Shown here: positions 1-9,769 of the stretch, one piece after another
How positions within the stretch are numbered: the first letter of the stretch is position 1
Layout of the letters: every line of letters starts with the position of its first letter
Assembly (NCBI RefSeq): GCF_001974875.1
Contig: NZ_MTQD01000017.1
Location: forward strand, 46,797 to 110,796
Source of the DNA: Pseudoalteromonas sp. EB27
Lineage (GTDB): Bacteria > Pseudomonadota > Gammaproteobacteria > Enterobacterales > Alteromonadaceae
Length of the DNA stretch: 64,000 nucleotides
Reading direction: 5' to 3'
Made by a program: the position numbers and the translations under genes
Notes under the pieces: generated by a model
The model's database searches: none
Told to the model about the DNA's origin: nothing
What the model saw: only the letters and a program-made list of their open reading frames with translations

Positions 1-842
1 ACTTTGGTGCACTCACACCTAATGCCAGCGAGCAATTACAAAGCTTAGAATCAGACAGCGATTTATTTATTGCCGACGAAGCCAGTGGCGAATGCCGCGT
101 AATTTGTTTTTCGCCAGAGCATAATAAAACACTACCAGAGCTTAGCCAAAACGCATTGCACGAAGTAGTAAAAACCTGGAAACAAAATTACACAGAGCTT
201 GCACAGCAGTACGAATGCGTACAAGTTTTTGAAAATAAAGGCGAGATCATGGGTTGTTCGCAACCTCATCCTCATGGCCAAGTATGGGCTCACTCGCATT
301 TATCAACCGAAATAGAAGCCGAAGATAACCAGCAGCTTAACTATTATAAAAAGCATGGCACAGCCATGCTTGCCGATTACGCGCAAAAAGAGCAAGCAGA
401 TCAAACACGTGTTGTATTTGAAAACGAACATTGGCTTGTTGTTGTGCCATTTTGGGCAGCGTGGCCGTTTGAAACAATGCTAGTAACTAAAGATAACATT
501 CAAAACTTTAGCCAGCTAAACGATGCGCAAACCGACTCTTTGGCTCAGGCACTTAAAGTATTAACCACTAAGTACGACAACGTATTTAATTGCAGCTTTC
601 CCTACTCAATGGGATGGCACAATGCACCGGCTAACAGAGGCTCTGATGAGCAACATTGGCGTTTGCATGCCCATTTTTATCCGCCGCTACTTCGCTCTGC
701 TACTGTTAAAAAACACATGGTAGGCTACGAAATGCTAGGCGAAAGCCAACGCGACTTAAGCGCAGAAACCGCTGCTTCTATTTTAAAAGCAGCCAGTACA
801 ACACACTATAAAGATACAGCAGGACACACAGATGAAGCTTAA
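1..842 (+). CDS. galT: Galactose-1-phosphate uridylyltransferase, 5'-truncated
   Basis: This is the C-terminal part of GalT, which transfers UMP from UDP-glucose to galactose-1-phosphate in the Leloir pathway (cytoplasm). The reading frame is open from base 3 at the window edge, so the start lies outside and the visible part is about 279 codons. The active-site motif [12 protein letters not shown] is present, with the HPH histidine that forms the uridylyl intermediate. Further typical stretches follow, including the [12 protein letters not shown] region and the GWHNAP and [11 protein letters not shown] motifs. The stop overlaps the galK start by 11 bp, which implies translational coupling. 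Identification is secure from the HIT-superfamily motifs and the galK neighbour. Confidence 0.96.
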   Translation, partial: FGALTPNASEQLQSLESDSDLFIADEASGECRVICFSPEHNKTLPELSQNALHEVVKTWKQNYTELAQQYECVQVFENKGEIMGCSQPHPHGQVWAHSHLSTEIEAEDNQQLNYYKKHGTAMLADYAQKEQADQTRVVFENEHWLVVVPFWAAWPFETMLVTKDNIQNFSQLNDAQTDSLAQALKVLTTKYDNVFNCSFPYSMGWHNAPANRGSDEQHWRLHAHFYPPLLRSATVKKHMVGYEMLGESQRDLSAETAASILKAASTTHYKDTAGHTDEA

Positions 843-1980
843 CGAATTCCAACAACAATTTTTGTCACTGTATGGCGCGCCTGCTCAAGGTATTGCAGCA
901 GCACCGGGCCGTGTAAACCTTATTGGCGAATTTACCGACTACAACGACGGTTTCGTTTTACCGTGTTCGTTAGAGTTTCGTACCCAAGTAATGTTTAAAG
1001 AGCGCGACGACAATATTATCACTGTGCATTCTTTAAATTACCCAGGCGAAAAAGACAGCTTTAGTGTTGATGAAGAAATCACTGAAGGCCAATCGCAATG
1101 GGGTAACTACATTCGTGCTGTTACTTATGTTCTTAAAAGAGCGGGTTACACTCTGCGTGGTGCCGACCTACTAATTGACAGTAACTTACCGCAAGGTAGT
1201 GGCTTGTCGTCATCGGCCGCACTAGAGGTTGCTGTAGGCGGTATGTTTAACCATATTGCACAGCTTGGTTTACCGCCAGAGCAAATTGCGCTATTTGGCC
1301 AAGAAGCCGAAAACGACTTTATGCATTGCCAATGCGGCATTATGGATCAGCTTATTTCAGCTAAAGGCGAGAACGGTCATGCACTATTAATCGACTGTGA
1401 AAACTTAGCAACCAAATCAGTTAAAGTTCCTGATGATTTAAATATTGTTATTGTTAACTCTAACTACCCGCGTAAGTTGGTTGATAGCGAATACAACCAG
1501 CGCCGTATTGACTGCGAACAAGCAGCTGTAAAAATGGGTGTAGAAACACTTCGCCAAGCAACCATGACTGCCCTACAAGCAGTAAAAGCGACATTAAGCG
1601 AAAACGAATATAAACGTGCACACCACGTAATTAGCGAAAACGACCGCGTAATTGCAGCAACAACTGCACTACAAAATAACGATATGGATGCACTTCGCAC
1701 CCTAATGGCAGCATCGCATCAATCACTTAAACACGACTTTGAAGTAACCGTACCTGCAACCGATGGCCTAGTAGAGATTTGTAAAGAAGCCATGGGCGAT
1801 CGCGGTGCAGTACGTATGACGGGTGGCGGCTTTGGTGGCGCAATTGTATGTTTGTGTCGTGATGCTGAAGTACCACTAATTAAAGCAGCGGTAGAAAAGC
1901 ATTACTTTGAACGCTTTAACTTAAATGCTGATATTTACGTATGTTCAGCGGGCTCAGGATTACAAATTACGTCTTTTTAA
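832..1980 (+). CDS. galK: Galactokinase
   Basis: GalK phosphorylates galactose with ATP to galactose-1-phosphate, the entry step of the Leloir pathway. The 382-residue length is normal for the family. All three GHMP-kinase signatures are visible: the N-terminal galactose-binding [17 protein letters not shown] near residue 26, the ATP loop [14 protein letters not shown] near residue 120, and MTGGGFGGA near residue 330. The ATG overlaps the end of galT, so the two are co-transcribed. A third gene follows after 19 bp. Galactose for this enzyme is probably supplied by the alpha-galactosidase and GalM encoded 30-40 kb away in the window. Confidence 0.97.
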   Translation: MKLNEFQQQFLSLYGAPAQGIAAAPGRVNLIGEFTDYNDGFVLPCSLEFRTQVMFKERDDNIITVHSLNYPGEKDSFSVDEEITEGQSQWGNYIRAVTYVLKRAGYTLRGADLLIDSNLPQGSGLSSSAALEVAVGGMFNHIAQLGLPPEQIALFGQEAENDFMHCQCGIMDQLISAKGENGHALLIDCENLATKSVKVPDDLNIVIVNSNYPRKLVDSEYNQRRIDCEQAAVKMGVETLRQATMTALQAVKATLSENEYKRAHHVISENDRVIAATTALQNNDMDALRTLMAASHQSLKHDFEVTVPATDGLVEICKEAMGDRGAVRMTGGGFGGAIVCLCRDAEVPLIKAAVEKHYFERFNLNADIYVCSAGSGLQITSF

Positions 1981-1999
1981 ATAAAACTAAGGAATAAGC

Positions 2000-3004
2000 A
2001 TGGCAAAGGTTAATTGGGGAATTATTGGGTGTGGCAATATAGCTCACACCTTTGCTAAAAGCATTGCGCATTGTAGTGATGCACAGCTTATTGGCGCGGC
2101 ATCAACGAGTATGCAGCGCGCTAAAGAATTTGCCACACCGTACAATATTCAAGACTATGAGAGCTATCAAGCTCTTATGCAGTGCCCAAATATAGATGCC
2201 ATATATATTGCTAATACGCACGATCAACACTTTAAAACTATCGCCCAATGCTTAAAACACAATAAGCACGTGCTAAGCGAAAAACCAATTACCGTTAATG
2301 CTAAGCAGTTGCAAAACCTCACTAAGCTTGCCAAGCAACAAAGCTGCTTTTTAATGGAAGGCGTTTGGATGCGGTTTTTACCAGCCATAGTAAAATTACA
2401 ACAACTCCTAAGAGAAGATGTTATTGGTAATGTGCACAGTGTTAATGCCAACTTTAGTTTACCTGGCAGCTTTGCAGACACTCACCGATTAATGAACCCT
2501 GTAACAGCGGGTGGCGCCCTGCTCGATTTAGGTATTTACCCTATTTCGATTGCTGATGTGGTATTTAATAAAGCCCCTGAACACATCAAATCCTTTGTAC
2601 ATAAAAGCACAACCGGTATTGATGAGCGAAGCACTGCTTTAATTGATTACGGTAACGGGCAATTTGCATCTCTTGCCAGCGCACTGCAGCAAAATGGCCC
2701 AACAGAAGCATGTATAAACGGTGAGCTTGGCTATATTCGAATACCTCAATTTGTAGGCGCGCAATCTATAGAGCTACATATAAGTGGCCAAGACCCTAAA
2801 TACTTTGAATACAACTTTAGCGACGATGAAAACTTTAAGTTTGAAATTGCACATGTCACGCAGTGTATATTACAAAAACAAACCCAAAGCAGCGTGTTGC
2901 CACTAAGTACTAGCTTACGAGTTATGAATATAATGGATACCTTGCGAGCACAATGGCAACTGCAATATAGCAATGCCGTCGAGTCGGCTGAACTGACTAA
3001 TTAA
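2000..3004 (+). CDS. Gfo/Idh/MocA family NAD(P)-dependent oxidoreductase
   Basis: This is a 334-residue soluble oxidoreductase of the glucose-fructose oxidoreductase/inositol dehydrogenase family. The N-terminal Rossmann motif GIIGCGNIA is at residues 7-15. The conserved EKP triplet (LSEKPITVNA) that positions the catalytic lysine and nicotinamide is near residue 95. It lies 19 bp after galK on the same strand, so it is probably part of the gal operon and may act on a sugar or sugar-derived polyol. The exact substrate cannot be read from the sequence; family members oxidise or reduce many sugars, including trans-dihydrodiols. No signal peptide is visible, so a cytoplasmic location is expected. 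Confidence 0.85.
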   Translation: MAKVNWGIIGCGNIAHTFAKSIAHCSDAQLIGAASTSMQRAKEFATPYNIQDYESYQALMQCPNIDAIYIANTHDQHFKTIAQCLKHNKHVLSEKPITVNAKQLQNLTKLAKQQSCFLMEGVWMRFLPAIVKLQQLLREDVIGNVHSVNANFSLPGSFADTHRLMNPVTAGGALLDLGIYPISIADVVFNKAPEHIKSFVHKSTTGIDERSTALIDYGNGQFASLASALQQNGPTEACINGELGYIRIPQFVGAQSIELHISGQDPKYFEYNFSDDENFKFEIAHVTQCILQKQTQSSVLPLSTSLRVMNIMDTLRAQWQLQYSNAVESAELTN

Positions 3005-3031
3005 AAAATAAAAATACAACAAGGACACACA

Positions 3032-4354
3032 ATGACACACACACTCAAGGCGCTTTCAAAAGCCATATTACTTGCTACGTGCAGTTTATCTGTCAGTGTA
3101 GCTGTTGCTGAATCTAATAAACCAGAGCAGCTATATCCGCCAATCACTAGCGAAGTACTCCCAGAGCTAGCAGCTAAAGGTAGCTACAATGTAGGTGTGC
3201 AAACACTTGATTTAGTTAACCCTGCGCAATTTGACCCCGCTACACAAGGTCAAAAAGATCGTCCTTTAAAAGTAGAGGTGTGGTATCCGGCTGCAAATAC
3301 AGCAAAAGCGCCACTTACCAGCTACACAGATGAAACTCGCTCAGGTAAAGAGTTTACTTTGCAAGCCGATGCAATGCGTGATGTCGCCATTAATAATAAA
3401 GAGCACTACCCTGTCATTGTGCTTTCGCACGGTTATACCGGTTACCGTACAATTATGTACTACCTTGGCGAGCATTTAGCATCGCACGGTTACATTGTTG
3501 TTGCACTTGATCATACCGATTCGACCAATGCCGATGTTGATTTTAAAAACGCACCATTCTCTGGCTTTTTTAGTACGCTAATAAATCGTTCACGCGATCA
3601 GCAGTTTGTTATTAATTACTTTAATGAGCAAAACAACTTTGCAAGCAAACAAGTAGATAACAAAAGCGCAGGCGTAATTGGTTACTCAATGGGTGGCTAT
3701 GGCGCTGTAAATACGATAGGTGGCTGTTACGCTTTTAATGAGCAAACTACGGCTATGTTTACGGGTATGAAAGACCCTGCTCAAATTGAAAAAGTACAGC
3801 AATTACTAAACAGCTGCGCTGGTGGGCAATACCAAAACCCAAAAGTAGACCCACGTATAAAAGCGATGGTGGCCTTTGCCCCATGGGGCGGACAGCACGC
3901 TATATTTGATGCCAAAGCAATGGAAAACATTAAAGTACCTTCGCTTTATATAGCCGGTAACCTAGATGACATTTCAGGCTATGAAGGCATTAAAAACCTT
4001 TATGAACAAACAGGCAGCAAAGATAAGTACATGCTTACTTACAAAAATGCACGCCATAATATTGCACCACACCCAGCCCCTGCTATTGCACAAAGCAGCA
4101 GTGAGCTAGATATAGGCCATTACTACGAGCCTTCGTGGTCTATGCGCACACTAAACGAAATCAACAAACACTTTGTACTTGCCATGATGGATTGCCACGT
4201 AAAAGGCATAGCCAGCGAGTGTAAATACTTAGATTTACCACAAAACGGCGACCAAGCTGTTGTTGACGGTAAACCGCTGCCACAGTGGCGCGGGTTTGAT
4301 AATCGCTTTTCTACCGGTATGGATTGGCAACAAGCTAAACCTCACACCAAGTAA
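3032..4354 (+). CDS. Secreted alpha/beta hydrolase (PAF-acetylhydrolase/dienelactone hydrolase-like)
   Basis: This is a 440-residue alpha/beta-hydrolase. A typical signal peptide (basic start, hydrophobic core, AVA-E cleavage near residue 27) points to the periplasm or export. The oxyanion-hole motif LSHGYTGYR lies near residue 133. The nucleophile elbow GYSMGG has Ser at about residue 219. A likely acid and a histidine (NARHNIAPH) follow in the C-terminal half. The fold resembles plasma PAF-acetylhydrolases and poly-ester or dienelactone hydrolases, but the substrate is not evident. It starts 27 bp after the Gfo/Idh gene and may be the last gene of the gal operon. A weak hairpin follows around 4368-4392. 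Confidence 0.75.
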   Translation: MTHTLKALSKAILLATCSLSVSVAVAESNKPEQLYPPITSEVLPELAAKGSYNVGVQTLDLVNPAQFDPATQGQKDRPLKVEVWYPAANTAKAPLTSYTDETRSGKEFTLQADAMRDVAINNKEHYPVIVLSHGYTGYRTIMYYLGEHLASHGYIVVALDHTDSTNADVDFKNAPFSGFFSTLINRSRDQQFVINYFNEQNNFASKQVDNKSAGVIGYSMGGYGAVNTIGGCYAFNEQTTAMFTGMKDPAQIEKVQQLLNSCAGGQYQNPKVDPRIKAMVAFAPWGGQHAIFDAKAMENIKVPSLYIAGNLDDISGYEGIKNLYEQTGSKDKYMLTYKNARHNIAPHPAPAIAQSSSELDIGHYYEPSWSMRTLNEINKHFVLAMMDCHVKGIASECKYLDLPQNGDQAVVDGKPLPQWRGFDNRFSTGMDWQQAKPHTK

Positions 4355-4496
4355 TAATAAGCTTTAAGCGGCTGTTTTTAATCAATAGCCGCGTACGCCC
4401 TTAAAATAATGCAAAAATAAAACGCCTTTTATATAAAAGAGTTACCAACAAATATTAGCGTGTTTATTTTTTAATCTGCTATTTTAAGAAAAAACC

Positions 4497-4524
4497 ATTG
4501 CCATTAACTTCGGTTAAAGGCAAT
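4497..4524 (+). other. UUCG-capped hairpin in the glpK leader
   Basis: The arms ATTGCC-a-TTAAC and GTTAA-a-GGCAAT enclose a TTCG loop, giving an 11-bp stem with one A/A mismatch. It ends 38 bp before the glpK ATG. No T-tract follows, so it is a poor intrinsic terminator. It may be an RNA-stability or regulatory element in the glpK leader, or the end structure of the upstream operon. Confidence 0.45.
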
Positions 4525-4562
4525 CTAGTCATATATAAGATAAGATAAATAACACAAATATA

Positions 4563-6062
4563 ATGTCCAAATACATACTCTCAATTGATCAAGGAACCAC
4601 AAGCTCTCGGGCCATCTTGTTTACAAAAGATGCAGACGTTTTTGGTACAGCACAACAAGAATTTTCGCAGCATTTTCCACAAAATGGTTGGGTAGAACAC
4701 GACCCTAACGATATTTGGCAAACAGTGCTTAGTACTAGCCGCGAAGTCTTAACTAAAAACGATGTAAAGCCTGAAGAAATTATTGCCATTGGTATCACCA
4801 ACCAACGCGAAACCACGTTAGTGTGGAACAAAAAAACAGGCAAAACAATTTATAACGCAATTGTTTGGCAAGACCGTCGCACTAGTGACTATTGCGAAAG
4901 CCTAACAACTGATGAGCTTTGCCAAACAATAAGCGAAAAAACAGGCTTATTGCTCGACCCTTATTTTTCGGCCACTAAAATTCGTTGGATTTTAGATAAC
5001 GTTGAAGGCGCACGCGAACAAGCTCTTGCAGGTGAGCTCGCCTTCGGTACAGTTGACACCTACCTGCTTTGGCAGCTAACAGGCGGCAAAGAGCACCGCA
5101 CCGATGCAACCAATGCATCGCGCACCATGTTATTTAATATTCACACCCAGCAATGGGATCAAGAGCTTTTAGAGTTATTCGATATTCCAGAATCTATGCT
5201 TCCAGAAGTAATGGATTCAGCTGACGAGTTTGGCTCAACCAGTGCTGACATTTTTGGTGCGCCAATTCGTGTTTGTGGTATTGCAGGCGATCAGCAAGCT
5301 GCGCTTGTTGGTCACGCATGTTTTGAACAAGGCATGGCAAAAAGTACTTACGGCACAGGCTGTTTTTTAATGCTTAATACTGGCGAAAAAGCACTGACCT
5401 CAGAAAATCGCCTACTGACCACTGTTGCCTATAGATTAAACGGCAAACCAACTTACGCCATTGAAGGCAGCATATTTATGGCTGGCGCAACGATGCAGTG
5501 GATTGTTGAAGGCTTAAAGCTACTTAGCCATGCTGGCGAAAGTGAATCGATGGTTAAAGATGTACCGCTCGATCATGGTGTATTTTTAGTGCCTTCGTTT
5601 ACGGGTTTAGGTGCTCCTTATTGGGATCCTAATGCACGTGGCGCTATTTTAGGCCTAACACGCGATTCAGGTATTAGCACTATTGTTGCGGCTGCTCTGC
5701 AATCAGTTGGTTACCAGACCAAAGATTTACAAAAAGCGATGGAGCGTGATGGTCTTCGCCCAAGTGTGCTTCGTGTAGATGGCGGTATGGTAAAAAATAA
5801 CTGGGTTATGACCTTCTTATCAAATATTTTAGGCGCAACAGTTGAGCGCCCAACTGTGACCGAAACGACCTCTTTAGGCGTAGCATATTTAGCTGGCTTA
5901 CAAACAGGTGTGTACGAGTCAACCGAGCAGTTATCTAAAATGTGGACATGCGACCGTCGTTTTGAGCCAACTATGAGCGCCGACGAACGTAACGATTTAT
6001 ATGCAAAATGGCAGCACTGCGTTGCTCAAGTATGTTTAACGAATAAAAACTGTCCGGAGTAA
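4563..6062 (+). CDS. glpK: Glycerol kinase
   Basis: GlpK phosphorylates glycerol with ATP to sn-glycerol-3-phosphate in the cytoplasm. The protein is 499 residues, the usual length. The FGGY-kinase N-terminal phosphate-binding motif [14 protein letters not shown] is near residue 7. The glycerol-contacting GITNQRETT and VWQDRR stretches are near residues 80-105. The C-terminal FGGY signature region and the [12 protein letters not shown] motif are present. It stands alone between its own leader and a strong terminator, with glpD following as a separate unit. No glpF facilitator gene is next to it in this window. Confidence 0.97.
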   Translation: MSKYILSIDQGTTSSRAILFTKDADVFGTAQQEFSQHFPQNGWVEHDPNDIWQTVLSTSREVLTKNDVKPEEIIAIGITNQRETTLVWNKKTGKTIYNAIVWQDRRTSDYCESLTTDELCQTISEKTGLLLDPYFSATKIRWILDNVEGAREQALAGELAFGTVDTYLLWQLTGGKEHRTDATNASRTMLFNIHTQQWDQELLELFDIPESMLPEVMDSADEFGSTSADIFGAPIRVCGIAGDQQAALVGHACFEQGMAKSTYGTGCFLMLNTGEKALTSENRLLTTVAYRLNGKPTYAIEGSIFMAGATMQWIVEGLKLLSHAGESESMVKDVPLDHGVFLVPSFTGLGAPYWDPNARGAILGLTRDSGISTIVAAALQSVGYQTKDLQKAMERDGLRPSVLRVDGGMVKNNWVMTFLSNILGATVERPTVTETTSLGVAYLAGLQTGVYESTEQLSKMWTCDRRFEPTMSADERNDLYAKWQHCVAQVCLTNKNCPE

Positions 6063-6067
6063 GTACT

Positions 6068-6106
6068 AAGTGGCTAAGCAAATACTTTAGCCACTTCGCC
6101 TTTTTA
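6068..6106 (+). terminator. Intrinsic terminator after glpK
   Basis: A perfect 10-bp stem is formed by AAGTGGCTAA and TTAGCCACTT with a 9-nt loop, followed within a few bases by CTTTTT. It separates glpK from glpD. Confidence 0.8.
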
Positions 6107-6202
6107 ACTTAGCCAATAGCTAGATTTAAAAGGGATGCTTTACTGCTTTAAATTGAAAATGGATCAGCGTCAAAATTAACGAATAAAAAACTGGGTTTTC
6201 TA

Positions 6203-6231
6203 TTGTCAAATGAAAACAGCAGCTTTATGAT
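6203..6231 (+). promoter_or_regulatory. Putative sigma-70 promoter of glpD
   Basis: A -35 box TTGTCA (6203-6208) and a -10 box TATGAT (6226-6231) are separated by exactly 17 bp and lie about 40 bp upstream of the glpD GTG. This fits the terminator found between glpK and glpD, which requires glpD to have its own promoter. Confidence 0.55.
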
Positions 6232-6241
6232 GCTTATGTCT

Positions 6242-6258
6242 TATTTATATTACAAATA
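6242..6258. promoter_or_regulatory. AT-rich palindromic operator-like site upstream of glpD
   Basis: TATTTATATTACAAATA is a near-perfect inverted repeat (one mismatch) just downstream of the putative glpD -10 box. It differs at one base from the perfect palindrome in front of the TonB receptor gene (41172-41188) and resembles the one before galM (42322-42338). This suggests a shared repressor, but AT-richness makes a chance match possible. Confidence 0.35.
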
Positions 6259-6272
6259 AAAAGGTTAGCTCG

Positions 6273-7778
6273 GTGGAATTAGCAGATAACGAATATGACT
6301 TACTAGTCATCGGTGGCGGTGTAAACGGCACTGGAATAGCAGCTGATGCAGCAGGCAGAGGATTAAAAGTACTCTTGTGCGAACAATCAGACCTTGCCTG
6401 TGCAACATCTTCAAACAGTTCTAAGCTGATCCACGGTGGTCTGCGCTACCTTGAGCACTACGAATTTAGATTAGTAAAAGAAGCCTTAGCCGAGCGTGAA
6501 GTGCTACTTAAAAACGCACCTCATATTATGTGGCCACTTACTTTTAGATTGCCGCATCAAAAGCATTTACGCCCTGCATGGATGATTCGCATTGGTTTGT
6601 TTATGTATGACAATCTAGCAAAGCGCGAAACACTTGCGGGTTCTCGAAGCATCAAGTTTGGCGAAAATAGCGTACTAGAACCTTCTATTACCAAAGGTTT
6701 TGAATACTCAGATGGCTGGGTTGATGACTCTCGCTTAGTCGTTTTAAACGCCCTAGCAGCGCAGCAAAAAGGCGCCGTTATTACCACGCAAACTAAGTGT
6801 GTAAATGCCAAACGCGAGCAAGGTAAGTGGCAGGTAACGCTTGAGCAGCAAAAAAGTAAAGCTAAATACAGCATTTCTGCCAAAGGTATTGTTAACGCTG
6901 CGGGCCCTTGGGTTGCTAAATTATTTGATGAAGCGCTAGCAGAAAAGTCGCCACAAAATATTCGCCTTGTGAAAGGCAGCCACATTGTGGTGCCGCGCAT
7001 TCACGATGAGAAGCAAGCTTACATTTTACAAAATAAAGATCAGCGTATTGTATTTGTTATTCCGTTTGAAGATGACTTCTCACTTGTTGGCACAACCGAT
7101 GTAGAACACACAGGTGAAGCGCAAGACGTTAAAATTAGTGATGAAGAAATCGATTACTTAATTGATATTACTAATAGTTACTTTAAAAACCATATTAAAC
7201 GCGAAGATATAGTACATACCTTCTCGGGTGTACGCCCATTACTTGATGACGAATCAGTTAATGCACAAGCCGTTACTCGCGATTATAAATTAGAGCTTTC
7301 GAGTGACGCTAAGCAAACACCACTATTAAGTGTGTTTGGTGGAAAAATTACTACTTATCGTAAACTCGCCGAAGCTGCAGTTAATAAGCTTGAAGAATTT
7401 TACCCACAAATGAGCGAAGCGTGGACTAAGCACAGCTCACTCCCTGGTGGCGATTTTAGCTCTGTAGAAGCTCTTAAATCAGAGCTAAAAGCGAAATATG
7501 AATGGCTACCTGAAATAACACTTAAACGCTTTGTGCGCACTTACGGTACTCGCGCTAAAATTATACTAGGTAGTGCAACTGGACTGAGTGATTTAGGCCA
7601 AGATTTTGGCCATGGTTTATTTGCAGCAGAAGTAAATTACTTGCTAAATGAAGAGTGGGCAGAAAACGCATACAATATTTTATGGCGTCGTAGTAAATTA
7701 GGACTACGTTTTAATGAGGCACAAGTTGCTACGCTTAATGATTATATTGAGCAAACCAAAGCGGCTAAAATTGCTTAA
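6273..7778 (+). CDS. glpD: Aerobic glycerol-3-phosphate dehydrogenase
   Basis: GlpD is the membrane-associated FAD enzyme that oxidises sn-glycerol-3-phosphate to dihydroxyacetone phosphate and passes electrons to quinone. It is 501 residues, like Escherichia coli GlpD. The FAD dinucleotide motif VIGGGVNGTGIAADAAGRG is near residue 11. The substrate/FAD region CATSSNSSKLIHGGLRYLEH follows. The C-terminal GGKITTYRKLAE segment is typical. A GTG start is used, preceded by an AAAGGT-like ribosome-binding site. It works with glpK just upstream but is separated from it by a terminator, so the two are likely expressed independently. Confidence 0.96.
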   Translation: MELADNEYDLLVIGGGVNGTGIAADAAGRGLKVLLCEQSDLACATSSNSSKLIHGGLRYLEHYEFRLVKEALAEREVLLKNAPHIMWPLTFRLPHQKHLRPAWMIRIGLFMYDNLAKRETLAGSRSIKFGENSVLEPSITKGFEYSDGWVDDSRLVVLNALAAQQKGAVITTQTKCVNAKREQGKWQVTLEQQKSKAKYSISAKGIVNAAGPWVAKLFDEALAEKSPQNIRLVKGSHIVVPRIHDEKQAYILQNKDQRIVFVIPFEDDFSLVGTTDVEHTGEAQDVKISDEEIDYLIDITNSYFKNHIKREDIVHTFSGVRPLLDDESVNAQAVTRDYKLELSSDAKQTPLLSVFGGKITTYRKLAEAAVNKLEEFYPQMSEAWTKHSSLPGGDFSSVEALKSELKAKYEWLPEITLKRFVRTYGTRAKIILGSATGLSDLGQDFGHGLFAAEVNYLLNEEWAENAYNILWRRSKLGLRFNEAQVATLNDYIEQTKAAKIA

Positions 7779-7825
7779 TAACCGCTAAAGTAATTGGCTG
7801 TTGTAGTCCTAAAAACTTCCCGTGC

Positions 7826-7867
7826 AACCCCTTTATAATTGATTATTATAGAGGGGTTTATTTTTTT
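7826..7867 (+). terminator. glpD terminator overlapping the 3' end of dgoK
   Basis: A long stem (AACCCCTTTATAAT paired with ATTATAGAGGGGTT, one wobble) is followed by TTTATTTTTTT. The T-tract lies inside the last codons of the convergent dgoK gene, so the two transcription units share this DNA. Confidence 0.75.
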
Positions 7868-8808
7868 GACTCTAAATTAAATAAATAATTAAAGCCACTT
7901 AGCGTGGCAGTTTTAATATCAAACTCAACACACTTAACACCAATTTGCTTAAGTGCTGTGGTAAAACACATATTAAGTTGCTTTGTACCAATCACTACAA
8001 CTTGTGTATCACTCAATAATTGCCACTCGCTTGCATGGCGAGCTGCTCGTACATCGCTCCCTATTAATACGCCCGACAAATAGGCTTTTGCTTGTACTGG
8101 TGTTAGCTCCTTTGAAAGCTGGCGGGTACGCACACTAAAAATACCATGTGCCAAGTTACCGCTATCACTACCTAAAGTTAGCTCGCAGCCTTGCTCAAAT
8201 GCTTTAAAGTCAAACTCACCTTCTGCGCAGTCGTTAGGAATTAAAACACTTTGATGACATAACAAATCATATAACTCGCCGGTCATGGCTGTTTTAAAGC
8301 AAATGATTTCGCCGTTGTTTATAAGCACCCATTTAGTATGTGTACCAGGCAAACATAATAATATTTTGCCTTGTTGATACTCTGGATTTTGTTTTAAAAA
8401 CCCTAAAATTTGCAGCTCTTCGCCGCGCATTACATCAAATAAGCTATTTTGCAGCGTACACTTTGTGCCGGGTAACGCTTTAATAGTATGCCCATTGCAA
8501 TCAAAACTAACCGCTGCATTAAGTAACCCTTCGGGATTAATTGGGCACTCTAAATAAGGCGTTTCGTGCCAGCCAATACTTGAGGTAATTTGCCCGGCAA
8601 TATAAATGGGTAAACTACCATATTCTTGCTTCCACACCGCAATGGTGTCAATTAAGGTTTGCTCAAAATTTTGATTCGCCTTAACAACTCCTGGGCCATC
8701 ACGCTGTGCTAGCAACTTAAGTGTTGATTGCGCATGTACTTCGCACAAATAAGCACGTAAATGGCTCGTGCCCCAGTCAACAGCAATAAAAAGAGATGAA
8801 TTAGCCAA
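7858..8808 (-). CDS. dgoK: 2-dehydro-3-deoxygalactonokinase
   Basis: DgoK phosphorylates 2-keto-3-deoxygalactonate at O6 in the De Ley-Doudoroff galactose/galactonate pathway. The protein is 316 residues and starts with the phosphate-1 motif IAVDWGTSHLRAYLC at residue 8. This is the signature of the DgoK family within the actin-like kinase fold. Other family-typical segments are GQITSSIGW and LCLPGTHTKWV. It ends 4 bp before the SDR gene's stop region is crossed, so the SDR gene and dgoK form a minus-strand operon. The aldolase dgoA is not next to it here. The neighbouring FadR-type regulator is the obvious candidate controller. Confidence 0.9.
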   Translation of the reverse strand: MANSSLFIAVDWGTSHLRAYLCEVHAQSTLKLLAQRDGPGVVKANQNFEQTLIDTIAVWKQEYGSLPIYIAGQITSSIGWHETPYLECPINPEGLLNAAVSFDCNGHTIKALPGTKCTLQNSLFDVMRGEELQILGFLKQNPEYQQGKILLCLPGTHTKWVLINNGEIICFKTAMTGELYDLLCHQSVLIPNDCAEGEFDFKAFEQGCELTLGSDSGNLAHGIFSVRTRQLSKELTPVQAKAYLSGVLIGSDVRAARHASEWQLLSDTQVVVIGTKQLNMCFTTALKQIGVKCVEFDIKTATLSGFNYLFNLESKK

Positions 8809-8811
8809 GCT

Positions 8812-9576
8812 TTAAAGCCTCCCACCGTCGATTTTAATACTTTGCCCGGTGATCATACTGCTTTCATCGGCGGCTAAAAAGAGTGCCAAATTAGCAACAT
8901 CTTCAGGGGTTACTAATTTTTTAAGCGCCATGGCTTCCATCCACTTAACTTGCTCTTCTTCGGTAAACCAACTTGCTAGTTGACGGTCGGTAGCAACCCA
9001 TCCAGGTAAAATAGCGTTAACGCGAATACCGAACTCGCCGTAATCGCGAGCCAATGCCTTAGTCATACCTATTAGGCCTGCTTTTGCGGTTACATAGCCT
9101 GCCATTTGTGGCTGGCCCATAATCGCGTTAATAGAGCTAAAGTTAATGATACTGCCGGCTCCATCGCCTTTCATAAAAGACATAGCAACTTGAGAAGCAA
9201 AAAATGCAGGGTTTAAGTTTATTTGTAAGCACTGATCCCAATCTTGCACGGTAACGTCTTCGCTCGCTTGCCGGCGGTCGTTCGCTACATTATTAACTAG
9301 TACATTAATAGCACCAAAAGCGGCGCATGCATCCACAAGTGATTGCTGAAGTGCATGAGAGTCAGTTACATCAACTTGCCTATACCATAGTTTTGCATTG
9401 GGTAAATCACGAATAAGCGATTGCGCTGCCTTATCATCAATATCTATAAATGCTACTTTTGCATTTTGGTTTACAAAGGACTTAACCATTGCTCTGCCGA
9501 TGCCTGATGCACCACCAGTAATAAAAATAACTTTACCAGAAAGACTATGATATTGAGCGAGGGTGTTCAAATTCAA
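8812..9576 (-). CDS. SDR-family sugar dehydrogenase (galactose dehydrogenase-like candidate)
   Basis: This is a 254-residue classical short-chain dehydrogenase. It has the NAD(P)-binding TGGASGIGRAM at about residue 20, an acidic residue after beta-2 (FIDIDD) that favours NAD, the NVAN motif (NNVAND), and a catalytic Ser plus YVTAK Tyr-Lys pair. It is the first gene of the unit with dgoK, only 3 bp apart. By context it could oxidise D-galactose, the first step of the De Ley-Doudoroff route, or a related aldose or deoxy-sugar acid. The sequence fixes only the family; the substrate is inferred. Confidence 0.72.
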   Translation of the reverse strand: MNLNTLAQYHSLSGKVIFITGGASGIGRAMVKSFVNQNAKVAFIDIDDKAAQSLIRDLPNAKLWYRQVDVTDSHALQQSLVDACAAFGAINVLVNNVANDRRQASEDVTVQDWDQCLQINLNPAFFASQVAMSFMKGDGAGSIINFSSINAIMGQPQMAGYVTAKAGLIGMTKALARDYGEFGIRVNAILPGWVATDRQLASWFTEEEQVKWMEAMALKKLVTPEDVANLALFLAADESSMITGQSIKIDGGRL

Positions 9577-9694
9577 CTCTCCATACAGCGCATTTTCAAT
9601 TTCATTTAAACTCTTTATAAACTTATACTTACACCATAAAGAGCCAAACTAAGCTGTTATTGCTGTGTTAAAATATTTAGCTAATTAAAAGTTT

Positions 9695-9739
9695 ATATCA
9701 TATCCTTGAGTACATTAATATGATATATGATATATAATA
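9695..9739. promoter_or_regulatory. Repeated AT-rich operator-like cluster between the SDR gene and the FadR-type regulator
   Basis: The divergent intergenic region holds ATATCATA (9695-9702) facing TATGATAT (9719-9726) as an inverted repeat. It is followed by three 7-bp direct repeats TATGATA, TATGATA and TATAATA (9719-9739) close to the regulator's start codon. This is the expected position for autoregulation and control of dgoK by the FadR-type protein. TATATCATAT also occurs upstream of the alpha-galactosidase gene (34139-34148). Confidence 0.4.
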
Positions 9740-9769
9740 AAGCAATATATCAACTCGGAATCCTGCGCA

